64,000 bases of DNA from Pontederia crassipes (taxonomy: Eukaryota; Streptophyta; Magnoliopsida; Commelinales; Pontederiaceae). The notes beneath the pieces are model-generated. The model worked only from the letters and a program-made list of their open reading frames with translations. It ran no database searches and was not told where the DNA came from. Made by a program: the position numbers and the translations under genes. Shown one piece after another: positions 40,920-55,024 of the stretch. The DNA is taken from positions 21,712,552 to 21,776,551 of the forward strand of contig CM060183.1 of the NCBI GenBank assembly GCA_030549335.1, in the 5' to 3' direction. Position 1 is the first letter of the stretch. Each line of letters opens with the position of its first letter.

Positions 40920-43139
40920 CATTATCTCGCCGCTATCGTGAAATTCAGACGCCAACAATCGGACGGCAAACCTTTGAATGCGATCTTACGTGTCCAACTA
41001 ATGTACGATCCAGATTCTCTGTTGAAACACGGCACACCCAACGAAGGGTCGAGATCATCCATCCCCGCTGTACAAGCAAGTGGGTGCACGTGACAATGTG
41101 GGGGAACGGCAACACCTTTTTGCTCTTTTTTTCCGCTTTCCCCACAAAAAAATGTTATCAATTTATGAGACTCTTAAATATCATAATCTTTTAATATTGA
41201 TATCTGTAAATACATACAAATTTTGTTATTGTTTTTTTCTTATTTAAAAAAGGTCAAAGAGAACGTATTACTTTGGTAAAAACTTCTCTTAAAGATGTTC
41301 ACCGATCAGGTCGACCCGTGAATTCGACGACCCGACCCGTGAGTCGAATTCGACCCTCCCAACCCCCTTGATCCGATCCAACTCGACTCGATCAAATTTG
41401 GTCGGGTCAGGTTGGATTTATTCACATGTCACCCCCGGCTTCCGCATCTAAATTAAGATTATTTTTTAAATTTTGTTAACTATATTATTCTATTAACTTT
41501 TTATTTTTTTATCTTTCTAATTCAAACTTAGACACGAGAAATTAGAGAATATTTTATGAAAATAATCCTATAAATTAAGATGTAATGTTGAATTAGGGAT
41601 GCAGTCAGATAAGAACATCTATAAATAATTAAATATGTTAAAAAGAAATGCACAATATCTTCAATTGAACCTTTAATTGTGACAATTACATGGTTATTTA
41701 AGTCAAGGCACTAGGAAAAAAAATCGAAGAATGGCTGCCAACAAATTTTCTTTAACATGACGCTTTAATAAAAAAAAGTAGATAAATAAATGATATTTTT
41801 GTAAACAAATAAACGATCGTCTTCATAGTTTATCCTTTTGATTTTATAATTTTATGTTGTTACCTATACTTGAGATTAAATAGCCTGCAAAATTAAAAAG
41901 GTCATAAATACGAAACAAAAGTTAGAGAATGACCTAATTATGCTTTATTGCTCGAAGAAGTATTTTTTTTTTCGAAATTTACTTAAAAATAATGGGGATA
42001 AAGATTATGGTAAAAATTGATATATATATATAATATCGTTGAATTATCATTTAACTTCCTCATAATTTTTATAAACGTGCGTGAAGGATTAAATTACGAT
42101 GCAACGATTTATTAAATTTTTATCCCATATAATCTTAATTCTAAAAAAGAAATTAGGATGGACGGAAAAATAATTTGAGAGGTTGCGTGAAATTAGCAGG
42201 TGGGTGGGAGGGCATTTATGTCATTGAAGAGTACGCTCTGTGTGATCGTGCCTCCACTGGGGATTGGGATCTCGCGGGTCCCACCGATGGGGCCACCGCC
42301 AACTTGATCGATCCAGAACCAGCGATGCGCGAGAAAAAGGATCGTACCGTGAGCAGTACGGTCAAAAATAAAAAAAAAAGCCATTAAGGCCGGTAAAAGA
42401 GAAAAAAAAAAGGCATGTTGTAACAACTGGAGCGAGGTCATGAGAGAGAAACTGACGCACGGGAGAGGGAGAAAGAGAGAGAGAGAGATGACGTGCGAAG
42501 TCCTGGTAGCCTATAGTTGTTACCAACTCATAGCTGCATCATCTCTTTCACCCCCGTCTCTCTCTCTCCACCTCCCTCCCTCCGTTCCATTATTACTTTT
42601 TGTACATCGTTTCTATGGCTACTTACTCGATCACTTTATTTTAACTGATACACGCCATGCTGCTTCTTATTCATATCATATCGTGTAATGTTATATATAT
42701 ATATTATGCTATCAATATCAACCCTATGAATGCACAAATAAATGGCTACATAATTGCGTTGCGTTGAATCGTCCATCCGCTTCTTTGATCACTTAAAAAT
42801 AATTATATAATTACAAAAAATTAAGAATGTATCCTTAATCATTAAATATTAATTAAGTACCAATGGCACTGTCAATTTATCAATAATATGAGATTAAATT
42901 AATTAGTAAGGAAAAAAAAGAAACAGTGTCAATACGCGGCGTTGGTAAGATCGCGTATTATACTTGATTTTAATTTTAATTTCGAGGGGGTTTCAAATTA
43001 ATTTTATACACGGTATCTTCTGTCGACGATTCCGCTGCCCTCAAGTTGACGTAGAAATAAAAAAAGGTAAGAAAACATGACGTCGAGGACTCGAAGAAAA
43101 TAATTCAACTTTTCCTGATTTTTTTTGCAACCTTTCCTT

Positions 43140-43140
<1 letters not shown>
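40920..43140. other. Intergenic DNA with two GC-richer islands
   Basis: Islands at 40920-41150 and 42175-42350 are GC-richer than their surroundings but show no domain or gene structure. A CACGTG G-box-like hexamer occurs at about 41087. A stretch at 41300-41430 is rich in GACCCG/TCGACC-type words and may be a small repeat. Nothing else is supported. Confidence 0.45.

Positions 43141-43218
<78 letters not shown>
43141..43218. repeat. Self-complementary (AAT)n(ATT)n microsatellite
   Basis: About 11 AAT units (43141-43174) change abruptly to about 14 ATT units (43175-43218). The two halves are complementary and can fold as one long perfect hairpin. Confidence 0.95.
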
Positions 43219-43219
43219 G

Positions 43220-44105
43220 GGAATGGTGCACAAAGAGTAAACGATTTGATTTCAACGTTGATTATGAATTTATATCACATCCTTTGCGTGCCTAAGTTAT
43301 AAGCATATTTACTGATATTTAAAATTATTAGTACCTAACTACTAAAAAGTTGGTAAACTTTTAATCTAAAACACCAGTTTGTTTTATAGACTATTAGAAC
43401 TTCGTTAGTCAAATACTCTAATGTTCGAATGTGATATATCACATTCGAGTGTAAATTGTAATATATATTATTCGTTTAAATTATATTCCTCATAATTTTG
43501 TCAAAAGGTATTACGTGTAATGGAGGTCATATTCTCCTATGTGCTCAATATTTTTTCAAGACATGTCCCTTGTCTCTTTCTCTTCTCAAGGGATTAAATA
43601 TACTCTTGTTGTGAAGTGGCATCTCATCAGAGGTTTATTCACAGTAGTGAGTCTGATATCATATGTAATATGTACCAGATCAACGCGTGATACATCATCT
43701 GCTTTAATGGCATGTACAATTTTGATAAATGTTGCCTCTGCGTTTAACACGATAACATCCATTTTCTCTTTGAGCTCATATTTTTTAAAACGTGTCAACT
43801 GATATCGAATTAACGCAACGCCCTATTGTCTTATGAGATATCTATACTTGCAATATACCGTTTTGTATTATTTTGAGCTCGCGACAAAAAATATATTTCA
43901 TTGGCAAGATTTAATTTATGTATGCAAGAAATATATCTCTAATCGTTAAATTTCAGATTTTCTATTATAATTAATGATTAACATTGTTTATATAAATATT
44001 TTATCATTCAAATTGCTCTAACGGTAATCGTAAACATAAAATGTTGATATGTTAAAATTAAGCTTTTTATACTACGTAAATAGAACATTGATTCCCTCTT
44101 GAAAC
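43220..44105. other. AT-rich intergenic DNA
   Basis: Open frames on both strands at about 43539-43802 have no recognisable domain. No RNA gene or clear repeat is seen. Confidence 0.45.
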
Positions 44106-44109
44106 CGTT

Positions 44110-44825
44110 ATGGATATAATTATTGTCCAGACTCGTGGAAGGAGGCTGGACAGTCCCGACCCCCTTCTCATCCGTCAGATCTACAGCCGATGGGTGTGGA
44201 GGAGGCACGTGGTTCTATCTCATGACACACGATTCGAGCGTATGGAAAACGATTTGTTCATCTAGGTTTAGCTTCGTCCGACCTGAAACTTGCGTCGACG
44301 ACCTGGCTCCTTTTGATGGCAAAGGGCGGTAAGCGGGCAACACTTAGGGTGAGTGTGAGACCGCGACAAGCCATTGGTTCCGACGGACGTTAGGGACTTT
44401 TTCCGACAACAAAGGGCAGCAAGAGGTACTTCGCCCTTTGCCCTACATGATCTGGCGGAGGTACTTCGCCCTTCGCGCTGCAGGCGCGATGAGCCGTTGG
44501 TTCTGACAGGTGTCAGGGGCTCTTTTCGATGGCAAGCAGGCAGCATCGGAGCGGAGGCTTTGTTCCAGGATAGGAGACGATTTCTGTCTATGTCGCTAGA
44601 GAGCACACATTGATATCCTCTAAGGCAAAAGTCGTGTGACGCTCGAAGTAGATCACTCGAGCTTGGACGAAGCTTAATCGAAATTTGTCATTCGCTTGAA
44701 TTGTGCATCGCGCAAAACGAACCACACGTCTCCTCCACACTCCATCGAATGCAGATCCGACGAGTGAGAAGGGGGAGGATGGTGAGGTTGGACAGACATT
44801 ATGTCCTACTCTTATGCCTTATAGT
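44110..44825. mobile_element. Non-autonomous TIR element with long inverted repeats (MULE-like)
   Basis: The left arm (about 44125-44285) is similar to the reverse complement of the right arm (about 44665-44815). Shared blocks in order are CCCCTTCTCA.(C/T)CGTC(A/G)GATCT, CGATGG.(G/A)TGTGGAGGAG, CACGTGGTTC/CGTGTGGTTC, AATTCAAGCG/GATTCGAGCG and AGCTTCGTCC. Arms of ~150 bp with a GC-rich centre of unknown origin resemble Mutator-like non-autonomous elements. No transposase and no clear target-site duplication are visible. Confidence 0.7.
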
Positions 44826-44829
44826 TCGG

Positions 44830-46100
44830 TAACCTTCGTAATAATATGCGATTAGCTCTATTCAAATTTAGAATTCAATTTGTCAAATGAAATTTCGATC
44901 ACTATTCTATGATCAGCCTGTCTTTGCCGAAGTGATTCCTCCTTTAAAAATAGATGATCGATTGGCGTCATTTATACATGAAATGGCAAGTAGAGTCATA
45001 ATTAATTATATATCTTCTGATGAAATAAATAAATAAATACATAAATAATCTGTCTTTATTAGACGGTCCCTTTTGTCGTTTCACGGAGCTGTTCACGTAC
45101 TTCATTTCCCCCCACTCAAGGACAAACGTCACGAACCTTATCATCTACATCTACGCATTCATATGGCTGATTAAAACGGGGTGTACCATTTGCAGATGGA
45201 TCGAGGGATGAAAATATTAGTGAAAAATTTTGAGTTGATGATATTTTAAGGAAAATATGGGCACATTTATTTTATGATTCTTATGTTCAAATAACACTCT
45301 TAATATGTGAATTAATTAAGTTGCGCACTTCGCCTTTTGCATTAAAAATGTATGAAATAAGGCAACTAAAATATTCAATTATTTTTAGGGGGGATGCCAT
45401 AAAATTATATTAAAATACTAAAAGGAAATACACCTTCAATTATTTGTGGAAAGAAAATATTAATTTATGATATGAACCATAACAAGGCTGATAGGCTGAT
45501 ATTAGACAGCAAACAAGAATCAATCGATTCAATTCGTATTATGTTGCTGTCATCATTAATTAATTAATTCCACAAACGAAAAATAGAAGCTTAACTGGAA
45601 ACTTAAAAGAGAATAATACTTATACCAGCGAATTAAATTTTCGCGAGAAAAGAATATAATATTAGAATTTTGAATTTACATTTTTTCTGTATAAGAAAAA
45701 CAATGAAGAGGACCTAGTTGCAATATAACGGAAGAGAGGGTTCAAAATATATACGCAAAAAAAGAAAACTGTGGCATTGAAATTATATTATAAAAAATAT
45801 ATAATAATAGTAATTGAAACCTCGAAGACCTGACCGAGTGACCGAAAAGAGTGAGGCGCTTTCCTACGTCTTTCCCAGTGGACAGTGGTACGGCCGATGT
45901 GGAGTGAAAATGACCTCGCGATGGGGCGAAAATTACCATCTTTGCCACGCAAGAGAACGAACCGTAAAAAGGTGGGAAAAGCGGCACTACTCTCTTCGTT
46001 CTCTCTCTCTCTCCCCTCCTCCTCTGTCCTTTTTATTCTTCCTTTTTTTTTTCTTTCAATCATTAATTTGTCCATCCCTCTCTCTCTCTCTGCCTCTCTC
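44830..46100. other. AT-rich intergenic DNA upstream of the SPL gene
   Basis: No gene is seen. The segment ends in long CT-rich tracts (45995-46130), typical of a plant promoter/5' UTR. Confidence 0.5.
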
Positions 46101-46352
46101 CCTGTCCATCCTCTTCCTCTTCCACTTCCTCTCACAGCGAGAAGAAAAGGGCGAGATCTCGTCGTCGGCGTTGCATTCGGTTGATTTGCTCTCTGTTGGT
46201 AACTGAGATTTTAGAACTGGGAACTGGGCGCCCTGTCGATCTCCTTCACGCGTTCTCCCTTCCTTGTTTTGGAATTCCTTTTTCTCGATTTATTTCGCGT
46301 TTGGGGGATTTAGGCGCTTGCAATTAGGGGGATTCTTCTCCTTAGAAGACAT

Positions 46353-46476
46353 CATGCAGTTAGCAAGCGTGCCTACTCGGGAGGTAAGCAAGTTTCTATT
46401 GTTTCCGCATCTTTTTCGCCAATTTTGTGCTGGAACTAAGATTTTTTTTTGGTTTGATTGGTGGAATTATGTGTGA
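46353..46476 (+). promoter_or_regulatory. Possible upstream ORF and 5' UTR intron donor of the SPL gene
   Basis: An ATG at 46353 opens a 40-codon frame ending at 46476, upstream of the SPL start. A strong donor-like CGGGAG|GTAAGC lies at 46383/46384, so part of this segment may be a leader intron; a candidate acceptor (GTGTGAATTAG) ends near 46482. Which form is transcribed cannot be decided from sequence. Confidence 0.4.
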
Positions 46477-46569
46477 ATTAGGATCAGGTTTGAGGGAAGG
46501 GCAAAAAGAAGCGATCTTTGCTCGCAATATTTGATTTTTACGGCTTCTCGAGTTAGGAGCAGGGTGGAA

Positions 46570-49500
46570 ATGGAGCGCGAGGTAGCCGCTCAGGTGGCTT
46601 CTCCTATCTTCTTCCACCATCATCACCACCACAGGAATCTCCCAGGAAGCTTTCATGACACGCCACCGCTTCCCAGAAAGCGAGATTTCCCATGGCAAAA
46701 TCACACCTTTATTCACCACCAGCAACAACAGCATCAGAGCCAGCAGCAGCGGCACATGGTCGTGGCCGCCGCCGCCGCCGCCGCGGTGGCGCCTCCCAGC
46801 GCTGCTGCTACCAATTGGAACGCGAAGGACTGGGACTGGGATTGCTTCAATTTCTCGGCAAAACCAACTTCTGATGGAGGGGACGGGCTCCGTCTTGTAA
46901 CTCAGCGGGCTTCTGCGCCCGCTGCGGAGGTAGGACAAAAGAAAAAAGGGGATGACAGCTCGAAAAGCCCATCTACTGTGACGTTGGAAGAGAATGGTGA
47001 GAATCTGACTCTGAAGCTGGGAGGGGGAAACTTCCCGATGGAAGATCCAGTGGCGAGGCCTAACAAGAGGGTGCGGTCGGGGTCGCCGGGGAACGGAGGT
47101 GGCGGCAACTACCCGATGTGTCAAGTGGATGACTGTAAGGCTGATTTGTCGGGAGCCAAGGATTACCATCGACGGCACAAGGTGTGTGAGGTGCATAGTA
47201 AGACTACAAAGGCCCTTGTGGGGAAGCAGATGCAGAGGTTCTGCCAACAGTGCAGCAGGTAATTGGATCTGCTTATTTGTTTCTTTTCCCAATCGGTCAT
47301 AGGATTTTCCAAAGATTTCTGCCATTTCTGAATATTGCTAATTCTAAGTGCTGGATCAGCTTTCCTCTTTTCATCAGTTTCTCATTTTCTGTTTCTATTT
47401 ATCTTATTTGCAGACTATTTGCCTTGTTTGATCAAATAAATCATGCAATGCTCCGTATTTGGGCTTACTGTTCATGTTTTATTGAATTGAGATTTATTTT
47501 TCTTAAATTGAGAACTATGAAACACTTAAATCACAATATTGGTTCTGTTGATTGGAGGAAGATTTAATTGTCTTTTGCATCCAGATTTCATCCTCTCTCA
47601 GAGTTTGATGAGGGAAAAAGAAGTTGTAGAAGAAGGCTTGCTGGTCATAATCGTCGGAGACGGAAAACACAGCCCGAGGATGCTCCTCCTCGTCTTTTGC
47701 TTCCTGGAAACCAAGAGAATGCAACAACTGGAAATCTGGACATTGTTAATTTGTTAGCAACATTGGCACGCCTGCAAGGTAACACCTTTGGCACTTGTAG
47801 GGTATTTACTCCTTTACATTCTCTATCTGAGTCTCAATATTTGAACTTCTACACCCAGGTAATGGCCAAGGTAAACCGGGTAGCATGCCTTCTTTACCGG
47901 ATAAGGACCATCTCCTCCAACTTATTAGTAAAATTAACACTTTGAACCATCCAAATCCTCCTTCAAAATCATCCGCAGCTAGAGGATTTGATCTGAATAT
48001 ATCACAAGCTCCCCAACAGGTTCTGCTGGAACAAACCACGAAAACAAATGAGAAAGAAAGTGTGCCCTCTACAATGAACCTCCTAGCAGTACTTTCTGCA
48101 GCATTAACAGCATCTGCTCCCGATGCCCTAGTGTGTCTTTCCCAAGGGAGCAGTGAAAGCAGTGGCAATGATAAACCCAAGGCACATGGCGTGCAGCCTG
48201 TTGCTGATGTTAATGAAAGAGCAAAGCCATCACACATATTTTCTTCACTTGGAGGGGGACGAGACAGTTGCATCAGTCAATCAACACCTGAAGCAGCTCA
48301 TCAACCATTCCAGGAATCCAGACCAAGTCTACAACTGCAGCTTTTCGGCTCTGCCGATGGTGATAGTCCTCCAAAACTATCATCTGCTATGAAATACTTG
48401 TCGTCTGAGAGTAGCAACCCTATGGAGGAGAGGTCTCCTTCATCTTCTCCCCCAGTTACAAGGAAGTTATTCCCTTTACACTCAACAGCTGAGAGTATGA
48501 AACAAGGACACGAAGCAAATTGCAGGGAGGATAATGCAGGTGTTGAGTTGAGCACCAGTCTTGGTTGGAGTACACCGCTTAACCTCCTTAAGGAGTCAGA
48601 CAGGCAAGCAGAGCATGGAACAGTTCAAAATACTGCATATTATACATCATCATCTGGTTCAGACCATTCACCTTCTAGTTCAAACTCTGAGGCCCAGGTA
48701 ACTGATTGATTAAAAGTTACTTGTTTTGTTTCATGTCATGCTTTTATAACTTTGTCGATTGATTCATCATAATATTATTCATAAGGATCGAACTGGACGA
48801 ATTGTATTCAAACTCTTTGGCAAAGACCCAAGCAGTTTCCCTGGGAACATTCGTGCTGAAGTAAGTTATACTTTATCTCCACAACAGTTAAATGGGCTGT
48901 GTTAGTAAATGCTGATGTTCTTTGGCATTGTAGATATTGAACTGGCTCTCAAACTGCCCAACAGAGATGGAGAGCTATATACGTCCTGGTTGTGTTGTCT
49001 TATCTATTTATGTGTCAATGCCTGCAATTGCATGGGAAGAGGTGAATGATTAGTTCACTGATTTTCATCTTTTCTATTTGCTTTCCTTTTCCAATTATTA
49101 GAATGTATTGTTGTCCTTTGCAGCTCGAAGGGTGTCTTCTTGATAGGGTCGCCACACTAGTTCAACAATCAGAGTCAGAATTCTGGAGAAGTGGGAGGTT
49201 TTTGGTTCGAACAAATAGGCAACTGATATCCCACAAGGATGGTATGATTATTATGTCAGAGGGTTCTCAAAATCTTTTGTCCTCCAAAGGATGTCAAGTT
49301 TTTTATACCGTCATTCTAACTTTGCATATGATACTAAACTTGATGCAACATGTTACTACAGGGAAAATCCATCTTTCTAGATCTTGGAGGACTTGGAGTG
49401 CTCCAGAGTTGACCTCTGTGTCGCCTGTTGCTGTTGTGAGTGGACAAGAAACCACACTTACACTAAAAGGTCGCAACTTGACAGTTCCTGGAACCAAGTG

Positions 49501-50939
49501 AGTTATGCAAATAAGATTTTTAATTGTGCTAAGTATTTGTACAAAAATTTTGGTAGATTTTGAAATGTATTCTTAATGCAGGATATACTGCTCGTACATG
49601 GGTAAGTACACGTCCAAAGAAGTTCTATGTTCTGCATATCCAGGCACAATCTATGATGATTCTAGTATTGAGAGTTTTGATTTTCCTGGAGGGTTTCCCA
49701 ATGTCTTGGGTCGCTGTTTCATCGAGGTAAGCATATCAAAGTCAATAAACTAAACATTTAAATGGATGAACTTTCTGCTTATGACTTTTGAAATACCTGT
49801 ACAGGTTGAGAATGGCTTTAAAGGAAATAGCTTTCCTGTTATCATAGCAGATTCTAATATTTGCTCAGAGTTAAGAGACCTCGAATATGACCTTGGGGAA
49901 GATATTCGGTTGACTGATATAAGTCCAGATAATCAAGTTCAAGACACCACAACGCCTCAATCAAGGGATGATATTTTGCACTTCCTGAATGAACTTGGTT
50001 GGCTATTTCAAAAGATGCATGCACCTAGTGGACCTCCATTCCAAGATTTCTCCACTGGACGGTTCAAGTACCTCCTTGCATTTTCAGTTGAACGTGATTG
50101 GTGTACTCTTACTAAGACTCTTCTTGGTATGCTTGTGGAAAGAAGCTCCAAAAGTGATTATCTAAAGCAAGAGTCATTAGAAATGCTTTCAGAAGTTCAC
50201 CTCTTGAACAGGGCAGTTAAAAGAAAGTGCAGGAAAATGGTAGATTTGCTTCTCCACTACTCAGTAAGGCATGAAAATGGAAGTGCAGAATTCTATCCCT
50301 TCCCTCCTAACATGACTGGCCCTGGTGGACTAACGCCATTGCATCTGGCTGCATCTCTACAAGATTCTGAAGATTTGATTGATGCATTGACTAATGATCC
50401 ACAAGAGGTAAATTTTCTTGCCTAGGGTATCATCAATTATGCATAGTGGAACAACTCTCACAAGTTAATGTGGCATCTGTTTCTTTTGTTATTGTTCTGT
50501 TTTGTAGATCGGTTTGAACTGCTGGAGTTCACTACAGGATGACAATGATCAATCCCCATACATGTATGCATTGATGAGAAACAACCATGCATACAACAGA
50601 CTGGTTGCTAGGAAAATCGCAGACAGGGACAACAATCAGATAACAATCTCCATTGGGGAAAAAGAAGTATCAATGGACAAGTCATGGATAGTAACAGAGT
50701 TGAACAAGAACGGTGCTGATCCTTCACAAGCAAGAAGTTGTGCACGATGTGCAATGGTGAGGCCTGGTAGGCCTTTGCTAAACGCTCGCGCTCAGGGACT
50801 GCTTCAACGGCCCTATATCCATTCGATGCTCGCAATTGCTGCAGTATGTGTTTGTGTCTGTTTATTCTTCCGAGGTTCGCCACAAATTGGCTGCGTTGAG
50901 CCGTTCAAGTGGGAAAATCTGGACTTTGGCCCATTGTAA
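46570..50939 (+). CDS. SPL14: SQUAMOSA promoter-binding-like protein, long SPL14 class
   Basis: Ten exons: 46570-47258, 47585-47778, 47859-48697, 48786-48860, 48934-49041, 49124-49241, 49362-49497, 49582-49726, 49805-50407, 50508-50939; 1,112 residues, close to Arabidopsis SPL14 (about 1,035). It is a transcription factor that binds GTAC-core DNA. The SBP domain (~182-258, split by intron 1 after QQCSR) has the Cys/His zinc ligands from MCQVDDC through CQQC and SRFH, and an overlapping nuclear signal [17 protein letters not shown]. The N terminus has a Cys-poor His6 run, Gln-rich and Ala8 tracts and a WDWDCF motif. The C-terminal half has ankyrin-type repeats ([13 protein letters not shown]) and a hydrophobic segment [13 protein letters not shown], hallmarks of this class. 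Long SPLs usually lack a miR156 site, and none is seen. The name follows Arabidopsis usage; it is not the rice gene called SPL14. Confidence 0.94.
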
Positions 50940-52045
50940 ACTTGAGAGGAAGAATGGTGATAAAGATGACAGCTGGGAAGGGCAGTGCGGCAACTAATTC
51001 ATATGAAGCACAAAATTCGAATGCAAACTCCATCTGTGATACGGGCGTCTGGCATTACAGGAGGGTTTGCATTTTGGTTTTGATTTTGACATTGCTAATG
51101 GTTGGGTTATACCATCACTTGTTCTCAAGTAAGCTAGTATGGGGAGATGGAGTTGCAGTCTATAGAGAATAAGAGTTTGGAGCAAGATTTGCTCAAAGGA
51201 GAAGATAATGTTTTGTTCCTCGACAAAATAACGGTCTATCTTTAGGCTCAGCGGCAACAGAATCTCCCAGTGGGAAAAGTGATTTGAGTCTAGCAGAAGG
51301 TTTGAGCTTCACTTCATCAGCTGCAATGGCCATTTGGAAGGACGTAAACCACCTTTGATCTATCCACCTGTGTTTGCTTGTTTTGGGTTAAACTGTTGAG
51401 TATGTCGTGCTTTTCTAGTGGACATTTCCTTTCGGCGTGAAAGTAATCCATATTAGGTACAGTAGCACTCTTGAGCGGTTAATACAAATGGGTTGGTTTT
51501 ACTTATATGTCATAATAAGTTAGGATAATGTGCAAAATAGCGTTATTTACATTACTTGCTCACAGATACTTTTTGATGGATTCTTTCATTCATAAACCGT
51601 CCATGTACGCGTTTCTCTGTAGTTGATGCTTTACGGTTCCAATGGACAGAACGTTATTTTCTTTTTGGGGGTTGGAGTTGTAAGGTGGTGGTCTGTTCCT
51701 TTTTGTGCGTGCATGGTCATGGCCATTACGGAGAGCTTGTTACAGTGAGATCATCACTTACGTTATCAGGTCCGCATGCTTCACCACAAATTCTCGATAC
51801 GCACGAAGGACACAGCAGCAGTGCGAGCGTCGTTATCGCTTTAGGAGGGACCGTGCCGATGCTCCACAAGGCCCCTATCTATGAGGGATGGGACACACCA
51901 CATGTGATTTGCTTTTTTGTCATTTAAAGAGGATCCCTACAACGTCTTGATGCATGGCATCTTTTTGTGATCACAACATTATTAATAGTTATGGACATAA
52001 CAGCGTAACATTATTAAAGTGGTGCGCGATCTAAGCTTATGTTTT
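50940..52045. other. SPL 3' region and intergenic DNA
   Basis: The first few hundred bases are the probable 3' UTR. The segment 51685-51930 is less AT-rich and has an open frame of 80 codons without recognisable similarity. No other feature is seen. Confidence 0.5.
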
Positions 52046-52049
52046 ATAG

Positions 52050-52232
52050 TCGGTTCTAAGTTTGGATAAAGGAGGAGGGTTGTGTTAGGTTTCGACAGTC
52101 AGCGTAAAACTCTGTCGAATCTCATGAACATGGATCAACGAATATTGACGTCGTATGATTCATGTAATCGACCTCACCTAGTAAGATAAGACTTTGTTGT
52201 TGTTATTGCTATTGCTGCTGTTGTTGCTGCGA
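52050..52232 (+). mobile_element. Short non-autonomous element with RTE-type tail
   Basis: It contains GGATAAAGGAGGAGGGTTGTG near its start, CAGCGTAAAACTCTGTCGAA in the middle, and an RTE 3' end with a decayed (TTG)n tail. It is about 60 bases longer than the minus-strand copy at 23703-23823, which lacks the ATGGATCAACGAATATTGAC segment. No clear target-site duplication. Confidence 0.8.
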
Positions 52233-52249
52233 CCTAAGAGCGTGATAGT

Positions 52250-53845
<1,596 letters not shown>

Positions 53846-53849
53846 ATGT

Positions 53850-54080
53850 TGGTATTTTTGTATCATTCCAATGTTCGTAGCATTTCAGTTTCTTGTAACA
53901 TTTATTTCACCGTTACGTTTTGTAATCCAGCTATAAAATCAGAAGGAGAGTGACAATTGTGGTTGGTTTTTTCATTTAAATAAAATTTTCATCTGCGGTC
54001 TCTCTCCATTATCATTTGTTCCTTGGTCGATGTCAAGTACAACATAAGAGATCAACATCAAATTCACAGATCTTATGAAC
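53850..54080 (+). repeat. Copia-type LTR, plus orientation, upstream of the gag remnant
   Basis: It begins TGTTGGTATTTTTGTATCATTCCA and ends near CAGATCTTATGAAC, followed by TGGTAGCTCTGC, a damaged primer-binding site. It is highly similar to the reverse complement of 56273-56519. Confidence 0.85.
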
Positions 54081-55024
54081 TGGTAGCTCTGCTTCAATGA
54101 TCCGATCTGGTTAGTCTTACTATCAGGGTATTGTCTTCCGATTCAACGTATTCGATCACTTTGTATTTCTGAATCTTGAAGTTTGGGATTTCTGAGAAAA
54201 TAGTTTATGTGGATTTCTTCGATCATGATGTCTCAATCTAGTTCTAGCACAACTTCTATCAGTTTGGTTGATCCATCTAGTCCTTTGCATTTGAATGCTT
54301 CTGATTCCCTTGGGCAAATTTTTATACCTCATCAGCTTACGAGGTCATAGAATTACTCTGTATGGAGATCTTTTATATATAATGCACTTTTGATGAAGAA
54401 CAAGCATGTGTTTACGGATGGATTGTTTCCACTTGATGAAGTTGAACTCTCCATTTTTAATGGAGAAGATGTAATGCTTTCGTCATATCTTGGATTTCTA
54501 GTACTGTAGCTAAGGAATTTATTAGTAATGTCATTTGTGATCAATTTGCAAGTGATCTCTAGCTTGATCTTAAAGATCGTTTTGAGAAAGTAAATGGCAT
54601 GAAGGTTTTTTCACTTCAAAGTGAAGTTAATTTTCGTGTACAAAGTTTCTTTCTATTACAGAGTATAATACAAAATTAAAGAATCTGTGGCCATTTATAG
54701 ATATGAACAAGCCGTATATAGAGTACATGAATCAACAAAAGATGTATAAGTTTCTAATGGGCTTAGAAGATAGTTATGTTCATGTAAGAAGTCAAATTCT
54801 TCTCACGAATCCTTCACCCTCAATAAATCAGGCTTATGCACTTTTGATAGAAGAAAAAACAAAAGGAAAAAACGTTCCAATGGAAATAATTTAGAACAAT
54901 CGTTAGCTTTTATTGGTGCAAGATTGCCTAATTACAAATGTTAGGCCAAAGAAGGATTTCAATATTGTCTGTGATTATTGTCAGGGCGCTACAAGATTAT
55001 TGGTTGTATCTTCTCGTTTTCGGA

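Noticed and set aside
43539-43802. Complementary short frames on both strands
   Set aside because: No domain, AT-rich, and no splice or promoter context.
46396-47325. 309-codon minus-strand frame opposite SPL exon 1
   Set aside because: Antisense shadow of the SBP exon; no domain, and the plus frame contains the conserved zinc ligands.
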